NCBI GenBank assembly: GCA_016219275.1
Contig: JACRBM010000013.1
Coordinates: forward strand, 31,676 to 95,675
Source of the DNA: Chloroflexota bacterium
GTDB taxonomy: Bacteria > Chloroflexota > Anaerolineae > UBA4142
Length of the DNA: 64,000 nt
Direction of reading: 5' to 3'
The stretch's first letter is position 1. Each line of letters starts with the position of its first letter. The position numbers and the translations under genes were made by a program. The notes under the pieces are model-generated. The model worked only from the letters and a program-made list of their open reading frames with translations, had not been told where the DNA came from and searched no databases. Positions 15,848 through 25,418 of the stretch are shown in pieces.

Positions 15848-17370
15848 TGGCGCGGTGAAACCACAGTCGGTGTTGTCGTCGTCGTCACGGTCGCAGAGAC
15901 ATTGGGTATCGTCGTGATCACGGTTGGGGGAACACTCGGTGTTGTCATCGTCACGGTTGCGGTGACACTCGGCGGCGTTGTCACGGTTGCGGGAACAGTC
16001 AGTGTTGTCGTCGTCGTCACGGCGGCAGCAGCGCGCGGCGTCGAAGTGATCGCCGGCGCGATCAAGGTCATTGTACGCGTCGCGGTAATCGCCGGCGTTT
16101 GCGCTGGCAGAGTCAGCGTCGGTGTCACAATCGGAAGAGTCAACGTTGGCGTAATCGTCGGCGTGGCTGGGTCGGTGATCACAACCTGGATCATATCCGG
16201 CACGATGCTTTGCACGCGTAACACGTTCGGCAGCGTCGGCACGCGCGGCTTGACCGCGTGCGTGCCCGCCGCGAGTCCCGCCACATCGAGCGCGACTTGG
16301 ATGTCGTTCGGCGTGAGACTTTGCAAGGTCGTCACCGGTCCCGCCAAGATCACATCCACCGCGTCCGGCGAAATCACCGCGTTCAAGCCGCTGCGTAATC
16401 CCTGCAACGACACGCGACGCCGCACGGTTTGTCCGCCAATGATCGGCGTAACCGAAACTTGAACATTAATCCCATCGCTATTCAAGACCGACACCCCGTC
16501 GGGCAAAGACAACACCGCGCGCTTGGTCACCTCGGCGGTCGCGCCCTCCACATCAATCGGCAACGTCTCGACGAATCCTTGAATCTTCGCCATCACCTCC
16601 GCGTTGCCAACAATCGTCGCCGTCGAAGGAAGGACGAGGATATTGCTGACCCAGTATCCGGGCGCGACATTGCCCTTGAGCACCGTCTTGATCGAAACAT
16701 CTTTGTAACCGACGCGTTGCTCGACCTGGACTTTGACCTGCACCGACGCGGGCGCCACATTCAACCCCGATACGGTTTTGCCTTGCGCGTCGCGCAACAC
16801 GACAACGGCATCGCGCTCGATGGGCGCTTTGGAACCGCGCAGAAAAATATCCACAACGCCCTCGGCGATCTGATCTACCAACACCGCGGGTCCATTCACC
16901 GTCACCGTCACGGGGTCCATCACCGGCGTGCGAAATGTATAGCCGAGTGGCGGCGCGTCAAGCACATCGGCGTGGACTTCGACCTCGCGCGATTTCAAAC
17001 TCTCCAAGCGCACGCCCATCTGCGCCGGTTCGACGACGAGCACCGCGACGCGTGGATCCGTTACTTGAATCACGACGGGAACTTGATGCAATCCCGCGGC
17101 GAGTCCTTTCAAATCTGCGGACACGCGAAACGAGGCGGGACGCAATTGATCCCAGGATGCCTGGGGCGCGCGCACTTTGACGCGCACCGTTTCCGCGGTG
17201 CGTTGATACACCACCAGACCTTCCGCACGATTGACGACCTCGACCGGAAGCGCATCCTGGAAAAATGCGTCGCGGCTAGGATTTTGTTCGCTCGTCGCGA
17301 CGATCCAAATGACCGCGGCGAACAATAATGCCATGCCAAGCGAAATGACTTGACTAAAAACCGAGCGCAT
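15844..17370 (-). CDS. cdaR: CdaR (YbbR-domain) regulator of the diadenylate cyclase
   Basis: 508 residues: one N-terminal membrane anchor (VISLGMALLFAAVIWIVA, about 8-27), then four tandem extracytoplasmic YbbR domains of about 80 residues (recurring GL..G...V.V pattern, to about residue 400), then a low-complexity Thr/Pro/Val tail of about 105 residues (TPTLTLP repeats). CdaR binds and modulates CdaA in Firmicutes; the cdaA-cdaR adjacency here (3 bases) supports the same role. The Thr/Pro tail is unusual for CdaR, is not seen in Bacillus, and may cross or attach to the cell wall. It overlaps the YfhO start by four bases. Confidence 0.9.
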   Translation of the reverse strand: MRSVFSQVISLGMALLFAAVIWIVATSEQNPSRDAFFQDALPVEVVNRAEGLVVYQRTAETVRVKVRAPQASWDQLRPASFRVSADLKGLAAGLHQVPVVIQVTDPRVAVLVVEPAQMGVRLESLKSREVEVHADVLDAPPLGYTFRTPVMDPVTVTVNGPAVLVDQIAEGVVDIFLRGSKAPIERDAVVVLRDAQGKTVSGLNVAPASVQVKVQVEQRVGYKDVSIKTVLKGNVAPGYWVSNILVLPSTATIVGNAEVMAKIQGFVETLPIDVEGATAEVTKRAVLSLPDGVSVLNSDGINVQVSVTPIIGGQTVRRRVSLQGLRSGLNAVISPDAVDVILAGPVTTLQSLTPNDIQVALDVAGLAAGTHAVKPRVPTLPNVLRVQSIVPDMIQVVITDPATPTITPTLTLPIVTPTLTLPAQTPAITATRTMTLIAPAITSTPRAAAAVTTTTTLTVPATVTTPPSVTATVTMTTPSVPPTVITTIPNVSATVTTTTTPTVVSPRQ

Positions 17371-17373
17371 CGT

Positions 17374-18189
17374 TTATTTTTTCTCCGCGTCGTTGCGTTT
17401 GAGCCACCGATGATTGTTCGGCGTTGGATGATACAGGCGGCGCAAAAGTCGTCCCAGCTCGCCTTCGTCGAGCCGGCGCACCAGGCGACCGTTATGCGCG
17501 ACCGAAATTGCGCCGGTTTCTTCGGACACGACCACCGCAATCGCGTCCGTGCCTTCGGTCACACCCAACGCGGCGCGATGCCGCGTGCCCAATTCGCGGC
17601 TGAGTGAATTATTTTCCGACAAGGGTAACATGCACGTCGCCGCGACGATGCGATCATCGCGCACGATCACCGCGCCGTCGTGCAGCGCGGCGTTCTTGAA
17701 AAAAATCGAAAGAAGCAAATCGGCGGAAAGTTGCGCGTCGAGCATCACCCCGGTATCCACGAAATCCTGCAAGCCCGTCGTCCCTTCGAGCACGATCAGC
17801 GCGCCGCAGCGTTGTTCGGCGAGTTCGCTCGCCGCGCGGGTGATCGTCGTTATCACGTGCGACACGGAAAAATTACGCCGCGTCAGCAACATCCCTGGTC
17901 GTCCCAGGCGTTCCAACGCGCGGCGCAATTCCGGTTGAAACACGACCGGAATCGCGACGAGCAACGCGGGAATCGAATTGCGAATGAGCCAATTGAACGC
18001 GGTGAGCTGAAAGATGGTGCTCGCGAGCACGGCGAGAAAGACGACGAACAAAATGCCGCGCAAAAGTTGCACCGCGCGCGTGCCTTGAATGAGATAGAAC
18101 AAACCGTAGATGACTAGCGCGACGAGGAGAATATCGAGCAGACTGGAGAGAGTGAAACGCGAGATCAGTTCGCCGAGCGCGCTCAACAC
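17374..18189 (-). CDS. cdaA: Diadenylate cyclase CdaA (DisA_N/DAC domain)
   Basis: Makes the second messenger c-di-AMP from two ATP. 271 residues, the same length as Firmicutes CdaA. Three N-terminal membrane segments (about 15-35, 42-62, 70-86) are followed by the DAC domain. The catalytic DGA motif is at 171-173 (LHDGAVIV) and the RHR motif at 203-205 (GTRHRAALG), both in the canonical positions. It lies 3 bases upstream of cdaR and 6 bases downstream of a TPR-protein gene. In other bacteria c-di-AMP represses K+ importers such as KimA and Ktr; both types occur about 14 kb away in this window. Confidence 0.96.
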   Translation of the reverse strand: MLSALGELISRFTLSSLLDILLVALVIYGLFYLIQGTRAVQLLRGILFVVFLAVLASTIFQLTAFNWLIRNSIPALLVAIPVVFQPELRRALERLGRPGMLLTRRNFSVSHVITTITRAASELAEQRCGALIVLEGTTGLQDFVDTGVMLDAQLSADLLLSIFFKNAALHDGAVIVRDDRIVAATCMLPLSENNSLSRELGTRHRAALGVTEGTDAIAVVVSEETGAISVAHNGRLVRRLDEGELGRLLRRLYHPTPNNHRWLKRNDAEKK

Positions 18190-18195
18190 GATGTT

Positions 18196-20406
18196 TTACT
18201 CACTGATTTCTTGCAAGAGATTCCGATAGTCTTCCACACGCGGCGGATTCAGCGCGATGATTTGGCGAATCGTTTCGGCGGCGGCTTGACGTTGCCCGCC
18301 GCGCATTTGCGCTTCGCCGAGCGCGTCGAGCGCGGCGACCGCTTGTTCCACCGCCCCCGCCGCGGCATAGTCCTGCGCCAAGCGATGGATCAACTCGGCA
18401 TCGTTGGCATACGCTTGCGTCAATGCCTCGAGCACGCCGAGCACCTTGGACGACTCGCCGCGCGCCCGGTACCGCTTGAGCAAGTCATCCAAATCGCGCA
18501 ACGCCGCTTCGGTTTGCCCCTGGCGCAACTGGAGATCAATCACGTAAAAGTGCGCGCGCTCATCGTCGGGCGATTGTTGACGAATTTCCTGGTATGCCGC
18601 GAACGCGCCCTTGAAGTCGCCTTGGCGCGCGCGCGTTTCCGCCAACCGATGCCGCAGATTCAACGCGAACGGCGAATTGGTCGCGCCCGCGCGGGCGGCG
18701 TAGCGAATTCCTTCGCTGTACCGTTCCAACGCCTTTGCCAATTGTCCATTCCGCGCGTTGACCTCGCCCAAACTTAGGTATTGTTCCAATGCCTCGCCGG
18801 TTTTATTTTGTTGCGTCAACAAGTCAATCAAGCGCGTACGATTGCTGACATCGTTCGGTTCGATATTTAACGCGTGACGATAAAACAATTCCGCGCGGAC
18901 GAGATCGTTGCGGACCATGGACAAATCGGCGAGCGCTTCATACTTGGCGCGCGCGTCTTGGTAACGATCTTGCTTGATGAGAATTTCGGCGACGCGCACG
19001 TGCGAGGGCAAATACCCGGGCGCAATTTGAATCGCGCGATAACATTCTTCCATCGCCGCGAACAACTTGCCGCGCCGCAGGTACTCTTGCGACACCGCGA
19101 GCGCTTCGAGCATCTTGTCCGAATCGGATAACTGGATGATTTCGGCAAGACTGGCATGACTGCCCTCGGTGCGGAGCGCGTCGAGGTGCGTGCGCGCTTC
19201 GCGCAGTTTGTCTTCCCAGCCCTTGTTCGTCAGGAATTGTTCGAGCGCGCCGGCGAACGATTCCATCTTTTCGTGATCGCCCTTTGCCGCGTAACTCTCG
19301 GCGATGCCTTCGTAAACCGCGATAAGTTCGTCGGCTTGGTCGCGTCGCACACTGCCCAAGTCCACGATCTTGAGCACTTGCAGATAATGCTCGACCGCTT
19401 CGTCCATGCGCCCCTCGGCGCGATAGCATTGTCCCAGCGCATAGTGACTCGCCAGCGCGAGGTTCTTGTCGCTCACCGTATCGCTCAACAACGCGATTGC
19501 GTCGTCGTACCGCATCGTCTCAAAGTACAGAAGACCCAGGTTGAACTTGACTTCCGGTCGCGCGACGCCGGCGTTGATCAGCGTACGATACGCCTCCATC
19601 GCCTCGCCGACGCGCCGTTGGGTTTGCGCGTCTACTGCGCGCGCGATCAACGCGTCAATGTCCGATTGACTCAATGCCGGGCGGTCATCCGCGCGGCGTT
19701 CTTCCGTAATTTCCTTGGGGACGGCGTGTTCTTCGAGCAAGGTCTCCGCCAAACGCGTGAGCGCGGCTTTTTCTGCTTCGCCGACCGGAGAGGTGGCGCT
19801 CACCGAAGTGGTCTGCTCGCGCGGTTGCAAGTCATCTAACAGTGCGCGCGCGCGTGTGTTGCGCGGATCGAATTCAAGCGCACGCTGCGCGAGCGCGAGC
19901 GCTTTCGTGGTATCGCCGCGGCGTTGGTGGATCCCGGCGAGTGTCACATACTCGTTCGCGGCTTGCGCGCGTCTGCCATCGCGCTCGAACGCGTCGGCGA
20001 GATTTTGGTGCACATCCGAGCGATCCGGTTCGAGCCGCGCCGCGTTCTGCCACGCTTCGACCGCGCGGCGCGATTGTTTTTGCGTAAGGTACACTTCGGC
20101 AATCGTGACATACATCCCCGCGGCTTCGGCGGAACGCTTGAGTTTTTCCAACATCCCGGCGATACTCGTCAGCGGCGCCGGATCGCTGGGCTGCCGCTGC
20201 GCGACCATTTGATACGCGCGCAGTGCGTCCTCCAGTTTGCCCGCCCCTTCGAGCGCGTGAGCCAGACTCAACCGCACCGTGATGTCGTCAGGAAACTCAT
20301 TGAGCGCGCGCTGATACTCGGTCACGGCTTTTTGCCATTGACCGTCCCACGCGGCATTGTGTCCTTTTTTGATCGCGTCCTGAAAAATCGCCTTGTCGTT
20401 TGGCAT
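18196..20406 (-). CDS. Large TPR-repeat protein
   Basis: About 736 residues, almost entirely tetratricopeptide repeats: recurring W/L..A...Y..AL...P.....R..LA pattern from about residue 10 to the end, some 15-18 units in two blocks, with a less regular acidic linker near 195-240. No signal peptide or membrane segment, so it is probably a cytosolic scaffold. The ATG at 20406 (MPNDKAIF) is chosen because the longer frame runs into the tandem repeat upstream. It is the first gene of the cdaA run, 6 bases before cdaA, which hints at a link to c-di-AMP synthesis or simple cotranscription. No specific function can be assigned. Confidence 0.82.
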   Translation of the reverse strand: MPNDKAIFQDAIKKGHNAAWDGQWQKAVTEYQRALNEFPDDITVRLSLAHALEGAGKLEDALRAYQMVAQRQPSDPAPLTSIAGMLEKLKRSAEAAGMYVTIAEVYLTQKQSRRAVEAWQNAARLEPDRSDVHQNLADAFERDGRRAQAANEYVTLAGIHQRRGDTTKALALAQRALEFDPRNTRARALLDDLQPREQTTSVSATSPVGEAEKAALTRLAETLLEEHAVPKEITEERRADDRPALSQSDIDALIARAVDAQTQRRVGEAMEAYRTLINAGVARPEVKFNLGLLYFETMRYDDAIALLSDTVSDKNLALASHYALGQCYRAEGRMDEAVEHYLQVLKIVDLGSVRRDQADELIAVYEGIAESYAAKGDHEKMESFAGALEQFLTNKGWEDKLREARTHLDALRTEGSHASLAEIIQLSDSDKMLEALAVSQEYLRRGKLFAAMEECYRAIQIAPGYLPSHVRVAEILIKQDRYQDARAKYEALADLSMVRNDLVRAELFYRHALNIEPNDVSNRTRLIDLLTQQNKTGEALEQYLSLGEVNARNGQLAKALERYSEGIRYAARAGATNSPFALNLRHRLAETRARQGDFKGAFAAYQEIRQQSPDDERAHFYVIDLQLRQGQTEAALRDLDDLLKRYRARGESSKVLGVLEALTQAYANDAELIHRLAQDYAAAGAVEQAVAALDALGEAQMRGGQRQAAAETIRQIIALNPPRVEDYRNLLQEISE

Positions 20407-20409
20407 GGT

Positions 20410-20486
20410 TTGCGAATGGCGGATGGCGATTGGCGAATGGCTAATCACGCATCACGCATCACGAATTACGAATTACGAATCGCGTT
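20410..20486. repeat. Short tandem repeats between the TPR gene and argF
   Basis: Consecutive runs of GGCGATT/GGCGAAT units, ATCACGC units and ATTACGA units. The argF 3' end next to it (Lys-rich tail) is also encoded by CTTTTTA-like repeats. No promoter is evident inside. Confidence 0.8.
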
Positions 20487-21428
20487 TCACTTTTTACTTT
20501 TAGCTTTCGGCTTTTTACTTGCCCCGCCCATCAACAACGCGAGAATCGCTTTTTGCGCGTGCATCCGGTTCTCAGCTTGATCGAACACGACCGAATGCGC
20601 GCCGTCCATCACTGCGTCGGTGATTTCGAGACCGCGATGCGCCGGCAAACAGTGCAGCACAATCGCGTGGGGCTTGGCGAGCGCGACCAGTTCTTCGTTG
20701 ACCTGGAACGGCGGAAAAATTTTTGCGCGCTCCGCGGCTTCGGCTTCTTGCCCCATGCTCGCCCACACATCCGCGTACAACACGTCCGCGCCTTGCGCGG
20801 CTTGCCTAGGATCCTGGGTCAACGAAACTTTGCCGCCCAGCGCGCGCGCCTGGTTCACCGAGGCATCGTCGAGCGAGTACCCTTGCGGCGAGGCGCACAC
20901 AAATTCCGCGCCCCCGAGCGCGCACGCAAACATCAGCGACCGCGCGACGTTGTTGCCGTCGCCAAAGAACACGACCTTCAACCCTTTGAGTGTGCCGAGA
21001 TGCTCGACGATGGTGAGCGCGTCGGCGAGCGCCTGACACGGATGTTCCCAGTCGCTCAAGCCGTTGATGACCGGCACACTCGCAAACTGCGCCAGTTCGG
21101 TGACGTGCGCGTGCGCGAACACACGCGCCATGATTCCGTCCACATAGCGCGACAGGACGCGCGATACGTCCGCAATGCTTTCGCGTTGTCCCAAGCCGAT
21201 TTCGTTCGGCGAGAGGTACAACGCTTGCCCGCCCAGGTGCAACATGCCCATATCGAACGAGACGCGCGTGCGAAGCGAAGGTTTTTGGAAAACCATCCCC
21301 AGCGTTTTGTTTTTGAGAATCGGTTTGTTGCCAGATTTGCGCCACTCGGCTTTGAGTTTTTTAGCCGTGGACAAGTACTGCGCCAGTTCCGCCGACGAGA
21401 GATCGGCAATCGCGAGAAAGTGTTTCAT
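20487..21428 (-). CDS. argF: Ornithine carbamoyltransferase
   Basis: Converts ornithine and carbamoyl phosphate to citrulline in arginine synthesis. 313 residues. The carbamoyl-phosphate motif is [10 protein letters not shown] (50-58; the usual STRTR here reads SLRTR), HPCQ is at 129-132, the ornithine loop SMGQE at 224-228 and HCLP at 259-262. SMGxE points to ornithine rather than aspartate as substrate. The last residues ([13 protein letters not shown]) are a repeat-derived Lys-rich tail. No other arg genes are nearby. The HD-protein gene ends 11 bases upstream on the same strand. Confidence 0.94.
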   Translation of the reverse strand: MKHFLAIADLSSAELAQYLSTAKKLKAEWRKSGNKPILKNKTLGMVFQKPSLRTRVSFDMGMLHLGGQALYLSPNEIGLGQRESIADVSRVLSRYVDGIMARVFAHAHVTELAQFASVPVINGLSDWEHPCQALADALTIVEHLGTLKGLKVVFFGDGNNVARSLMFACALGGAEFVCASPQGYSLDDASVNQARALGGKVSLTQDPRQAAQGADVLYADVWASMGQEAEAAERAKIFPPFQVNEELVALAKPHAIVLHCLPAHRGLEITDAVMDGAHSVVFDQAENRMHAQKAILALLMGGASKKPKAKSKK

Positions 21429-21439
21429 GAGTCTCCGTT

Positions 21440-22111
21440 TTACATCAGACGATTATTATTGATCATCAACGCGAACTGGCAACCCAGGAATTGCGCGGCG
21501 CGGCGACACATCAACATGCGGTTGAGAAAAATCTCAAAGTATTCCGACACCGCCGAAATCGTAGTGTCAATTTCCAGTTCGAGTGTGATCGTCTTGGCGT
21601 CGCGATCCACGCGCACAAACGAACGTTGCACCGCGTAATTGACGCGGTCGTGAATGTCGAACGTCTTGGGATCGGGATTTTGCACGCGGCTCACATGTAC
21701 GTCCGCCTTGTCCGCGATGATGACTGCCGCTACAACAGGACTTGCCACCACACCAATCGGCTCTTCGTGATTGCCAATCGCGCCCATCACCAACGCGATT
21801 TCGTCGAATGGCATTTTCAAGCGCAGGAGAATTTCACGCGCCAGCAACGCGCCGGCAAGCGTGTGCCCATCGCGGTGAATCAAGTTGCCGGCGTCGTGCA
21901 ACAACCCCGCCATCGCGGCGAGTTCGGCTTGACGCGGCGGATAGTCGAGGCGCGTGAGAATGTTCTGCGCGATGTGCGCGACCAATCCGGCGTGACGTTC
22001 GCCGTGCTCGGTGTACCCGAACGCGTTCATCATCGCGTTCGCCGCGCGCAGGTACGTGACGACTTCGTCGTCGCGGCGCAAATCATTGACGGTGATAGGC
22101 AGATCGGACAT
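21440..22111 (-). CDS. HD-domain phosphohydrolase
   Basis: About 223 residues. Metal-binding HD residues can be placed: His in [12 protein letters not shown] (about 40), the His-Asp pair in GLLHDAGNL (about 72), His in GNHEEP and Asp in IIADKADVH (about 137). The C-terminal third ([16 protein letters not shown]...) is a beta-rich extension seen in related Chloroflexota and Firmicutes proteins. HD proteins hydrolyse phosphoester or nucleotide bonds; the substrate is unknown. The ATG at 22111 is taken in place of a TTG two codons earlier. The phosphoesterase gene lies 9 bases upstream. Confidence 0.78.
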   Translation of the reverse strand: MSDLPITVNDLRRDDEVVTYLRAANAMMNAFGYTEHGERHAGLVAHIAQNILTRLDYPPRQAELAAMAGLLHDAGNLIHRDGHTLAGALLAREILLRLKMPFDEIALVMGAIGNHEEPIGVVASPVVAAVIIADKADVHVSRVQNPDPKTFDIHDRVNYAVQRSFVRVDRDAKTITLELEIDTTISAVSEYFEIFLNRMLMCRRAAQFLGCQFALMINNNRLM

Positions 22112-22120
22112 ACGCAACCG

Positions 22121-22663
22121 TCACAGAGGAACGATGCGCCCTTTGATGGCGAAGGGCGTGATCTCCAAAATGCCAACCGTGCCACGACTGTTGGCGTTCG
22201 TGGGACGCGCGACGGAACCGGGATTGAACAACAACACGCCGCCGTGCATTTTGATGTACGGTTCGTGCGTGTGCCCAAAAATAATCGCGTCCACGTTGTC
22301 AAACTCGCGCAGCACTCCCGCATAGAGGTCTTGACGTTGCTTTTCGCGATTAAAGCGATAGACCATCCGCCGCACGAAACCGCCGTCGGTCAGCGCGCGA
22401 TGTCCATGCACGAGACCGACCGCGCGTTCGGAAAACTCCAGGCGTTGTTTTTCTTGGAGATATTTTTTGACTTCGGGGCTATCCTGGTCGCCGGAAACCG
22501 CAAACGTCTGCGCGATCGGTTCGAGTTGCTGCAGCACCGTCAAATCGCACACGTCGCCCACGTGCAAAATGATGTCAATGCCGTTGAACAATTCGAGAAT
22601 TCGCGGCGGCAACGCCGGAAGAATCGTTGGAATATGTGTGTCTGCCAAGACGCCGATTTTCAT
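22121..22663 (-). CDS. YfcE/MJ0936-type metallophosphoesterase
   Basis: 180 residues. It starts MKIGVLADTHIP, the DxH metal motif of calcineurin-like phosphoesterases; VGDV (about 34) and GHTHEP (near residue 135) supply further metal ligands. The usual GNCD/GNHD motif is altered to GDQD (near 58), replacing the conserved Asn by Asp. Small YfcE-type enzymes act on phosphodiesters, with broad in vitro activity. The start is clear because the longer upstream frame overlaps the next gene, which ends 11 bases upstream. Confidence 0.85.
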   Translation of the reverse strand: MKIGVLADTHIPTILPALPPRILELFNGIDIILHVGDVCDLTVLQQLEPIAQTFAVSGDQDSPEVKKYLQEKQRLEFSERAVGLVHGHRALTDGGFVRRMVYRFNREKQRQDLYAGVLREFDNVDAIIFGHTHEPYIKMHGGVLLFNPGSVARPTNANSRGTVGILEITPFAIKGRIVPL

Positions 22664-22674
22664 AGCGCACCCGA

Positions 22675-23553
22675 TTAGAACCAGAGCGAGAATGCCATCA
22701 CCAACATGGCGACGAGGATATACGACTGCACGTGCTGGACGTAGGCGCGTCCATCCCGGTCCATGCGATAACGAACTTGCCACAATAATTGCGCGATCAA
22801 ACCTAACGCGACGATGCCCGCGCCGAGCGGCGTGTTGCTCCACACCAACATCAAGATCGCGCCGACCTGCAAAAGATTACTCCACCGCGTCCACTGCCCC
22901 TGCCCCAACGCCAGACCGATCATCGCGCGATAGACCAGAGTAAAGAGCAACGCCGCCGCCAGCGCCCAAAACGAAAACGACGCGAACGCGCTTTGCGCGA
23001 TCAACCACGGAATCGCGACCTCGGTGATCGCGCGCAATCCCGCGCCGCGCGCCGAACCGAGACGTCCTTCGAGCAAGGCAAGCACCATCGCGACAACAGT
23101 GAGCGCGAACGGCGCGACGCCCAGCACCGCCGCGAGACTCAAACCGAGCACGCCGGCGAAAAACATCCCAATCGTTTCGGAGTCAATCAGGGGCCAAATC
23201 ACGCGCCGCAGAAAATCAATCCGCCGTTTGATTTGCCAACGCAGACGCGCCCACCGTCCGCTCGGCGCATCATAGTCTTGCCAGGTTTGCGTGCGCGTCG
23301 AGGCGCGCGTCAACGCGGCGCGCAATTCGGAGCCGAACCACAACGCGCGCCACGCGCCGAGCAACGCATCGCACAGCAAGAATGACAAGATGAAAAAGAG
23401 CACGGATTGCCCTCGCCAACTCAACCCGCCAGACGCGATCGCGCCGCACAATGCCGCCCACGCGGGACCGAGAATCGTCAACGGGCGAGTGGGTCGAAAG
23501 TCGAGAGCCATCCACCGCCCGGCAACGGGGCGGGTGGAAAACGATTCGTCCAT
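22675..23553 (-). CDS. Polytopic membrane protein of unknown function
   Basis: Up to 292 residues with six or seven hydrophobic segments (about 28-46, 50-68, 125-150, 155-170, 190-220, 235-275) and no enzyme motif that I recognise. A basic amphipathic stretch (RTQTWQDYDAPSGRWARLRWQIKRR, about 87-111) lies between the second and third segments; it is the only soluble part of size. The start is uncertain: ATG 23553 or ATG 23511 (after GGGCGGTGG). The gene is the first of the run ending at argF. Not assigned. Confidence 0.6.
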   Translation of the reverse strand: MDESFSTRPVAGRWMALDFRPTRPLTILGPAWAALCGAIASGGLSWRGQSVLFFILSFLLCDALLGAWRALWFGSELRAALTRASTRTQTWQDYDAPSGRWARLRWQIKRRIDFLRRVIWPLIDSETIGMFFAGVLGLSLAAVLGVAPFALTVVAMVLALLEGRLGSARGAGLRAITEVAIPWLIAQSAFASFSFWALAAALLFTLVYRAMIGLALGQGQWTRWSNLLQVGAILMLVWSNTPLGAGIVALGLIAQLLWQVRYRMDRDGRAYVQHVQSYILVAMLVMAFSLWF

Positions 23554-23610
23554 ACAAACTCATAATAACACAAGGAAAAGAAATTTACAAACGGAGCGCA
23601 TGTCGCGCGC

Positions 23611-23643
23611 AAAAAAATCCCCTCGCGCTTGTCGCACGAGGGG
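23611..23643 (-). terminator. Intrinsic terminator of the multiheme cytochrome gene
   Basis: Minus strand, ten bases after the stop at 23653: CCCCTCG and CGAGGGG arms (23643-23637 and 23625-23619), then a run of seven T residues (23617-23611). Confidence 0.88.
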
Positions 23644-23652
23644 AAAACACGT

Positions 23653-25176
23653 TCAGCGATAGTACCACGGGTACGGTGATCGCCATGTCGAACGTGGGTA
23701 CCAATTCGGCTGTGTCGGTACACCAGGATTGTTCCAATTCGTCTGCGGAGAAATAGTTGGGCTTGTTGGAACCAAATTCGTGGTTGGCGCACTTGGAGTT
23801 TTCGGGCGAGTGCGCTCATCATCTTCACGCTTGCGCTCGTCCTTGGTTTCGTGCGGACCCGCGCCATCGGGAGATTTGTTGCCATGACACACACTACATT
23901 TTTTCAGCGTGCCGGCTTCACCTTGCAACGCGATGTTTTGAATATTGTCATTCGGTTGAATCGTCGGCAAGATCGCATGCGGACTGCCATGGCACGCTTC
24001 GCAGTACATGCCGCCGTGTCCTTTTGAGTTGCGATAGAGCGTGTTCGGATTCTCCGCGAATTTGCTGCCATGACACGTTTCGCAACGCGGCAGATCAATC
24101 CACGGACGCCGCGTCGGACTCGCCACCTGCATCATTCCGCCATGGCACTTGACGCACGTTACGCCTTCTTTGTACATCACATCGCGCAAACACTGGGTCT
24201 GCTTGCCGGGGTGACACAAGTAGCAATCCTGGGTCGCGCTTGCGTGTTGGTTGTGCATCGCACGCGAGAGATTGGGCAGCGCGGGATTGCCGGGCATACC
24301 GAGCGCGTTCGAGCCGTGACACTTGGCGCAGAGCACCGGACGTTGCGACATCAAATTCGTGCGCTCGTTCAAATCGTGCAACGCGAGAATGTTCGTCTCG
24401 ACGTTTCCGGTCGCAACTCCTTTCAGCCGGCGATCACCATGACATGTGTCGCAACTCATCTCGGTCGAAACCGGCGCGACCGTCGTCGTTTCCGCAAGCA
24501 CGCGTCCGGTCGCGTTGTCCTTCGCGACCATCTTGACTTGTTGGTACGGGTACCAGTACTGCGGCGTGAACGCGGGTGCGCTATCGCGATACGGCGTCAC
24601 CGGCACACCTTCGATCACAAAGTGATCGCCGCTCGGCGCCATCACGCCGGAGAGCCGCGCGCCGGTAAGCCCAACTTCGGGTTGCGATGCCGAAGGACTG
24701 CCGGGAAATAATTGTGCGGCGTATTGCCAAAAGTTACTTTTGCACCGTCCGTTCTTGCACGCAGAAAACGTATTGTCCACGATGCTGTACTCGACGCGAT
24801 AGCCGGTCGTCACGATTTGCGGCTTGGTGTCTTGACGAATCAATTGCGCCCACAAGGTGTTGAATGGCGGCAACACCGCGAGGTTGGCAAAGTTCTCGTT
24901 TAAGCAGTGCATACCGAGATCGTTCCAACCGATCAGTTTGAATACGCCATTCGCGATTTGCGCGGGCGCGCCCGCCGCGCGCGACGCATCTGCCGCGCGC
25001 GCTTGTTCCGGCTCGGGCGCGATGAACACACACCGCGCGCGTTCAACTTCTGGCGCAAGCACTGCGACCGATGTCGGTGCGAACACAAACCAGACCGCGC
25101 CCACGATCAGCGCGACCGACACGAGAGCCATCGCGAATGCGCGCGAGTGCAATCTGCGCTTGGGAATTTTTTCCAT
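23653..25176 (-). CDS. Exported heptaheme c-type cytochrome
   Basis: About 507 residues. An N-terminal membrane anchor or signal (AFAMALVSVALIVGAVWFVF, about 14-33) precedes an extracytoplasmic region. Seven CXXCH haem-c sites are seen in the middle: CDTCH, CAKCH, CYLCH, CVKCH, CETCH, CEACH and CSVCH. The 150 residues before them (GWNDLGMHCLNENF, YRVEYSIVDN) form a separate domain I cannot name. The C-terminus is a Pro/Thr/Asn/Trp-rich tail. Likely role: electron transfer at or outside the membrane. The start is ATG 25176 with GGGAGG upstream. No c-type maturation genes are in the window. Divergent from the YVTN lipoprotein gene. Confidence 0.88.
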   Translation of the reverse strand: MEKIPKRRLHSRAFAMALVSVALIVGAVWFVFAPTSVAVLAPEVERARCVFIAPEPEQARAADASRAAGAPAQIANGVFKLIGWNDLGMHCLNENFANLAVLPPFNTLWAQLIRQDTKPQIVTTGYRVEYSIVDNTFSACKNGRCKSNFWQYAAQLFPGSPSASQPEVGLTGARLSGVMAPSGDHFVIEGVPVTPYRDSAPAFTPQYWYPYQQVKMVAKDNATGRVLAETTTVAPVSTEMSCDTCHGDRRLKGVATGNVETNILALHDLNERTNLMSQRPVLCAKCHGSNALGMPGNPALPNLSRAMHNQHASATQDCYLCHPGKQTQCLRDVMYKEGVTCVKCHGGMMQVASPTRRPWIDLPRCETCHGSKFAENPNTLYRNSKGHGGMYCEACHGSPHAILPTIQPNDNIQNIALQGEAGTLKKCSVCHGNKSPDGAGPHETKDERKREDDERTRPKTPSAPTTNLVPTSPTISPQTNWNNPGVPTQPNWYPRSTWRSPYPWYYR

Positions 25177-25200
25177 TCTGCCTCCCTGGAACGTGTAGAA

Positions 25201-25262
25201 CAAGTTTCTAACTTGTCCCGTTTTGTATGTACAGCAGACCCATGAGACAAGTTAGAAACTTG
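25201..25262. repeat. 17-base inverted repeat in the divergent intergenic region
   Basis: CAAGTTTCTAACTTGTC (25201-25217) and its exact complement GACAAGTTAGAAACTTG (25246-25262) flank 28 bases. A related half site lies at about 5690-5711. The remaining intergenic sequence to 25382 is AT-rich and without a clear promoter for the cytochrome gene. Confidence 0.8.
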
Positions 25263-25382
25263 CCTTACGAATCTCCGCGCGAATGGTTGCATCCACTACG
25301 CTCGAATATTAAGGGAATATGAGAGAGCCAAGATTAAATCGGTCTCAAACCCACCTTAAATTTGTGTTAAACAAAAACCAAC

Positions 25383-25411
25383 TTGACCGGCGTATTCGGA
25401 TTGAGTAGAAT
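25383..25411 (+). promoter_or_regulatory. Promoter predicting a leaderless mRNA
   Basis: TTGACC (25383-25388), a 17-base spacer and TAGAAT (25406-25411). Transcription would begin at about 25418-25419, which coincides with the ATG at 25419 of the YVTN lipoprotein gene, so the mRNA would have no 5' leader. No ribosome-binding site precedes that ATG. Confidence 0.6.
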
Positions 25412-25418
25412 GAACGCG

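Noticed and set aside
20553..22678. Two long plus-strand open frames (361 and 395 codons) opposite argF and the HD/YfcE genes
   Set aside because: Composition rich in Arg, His and Val with no domain; they mirror well-supported minus-strand genes.
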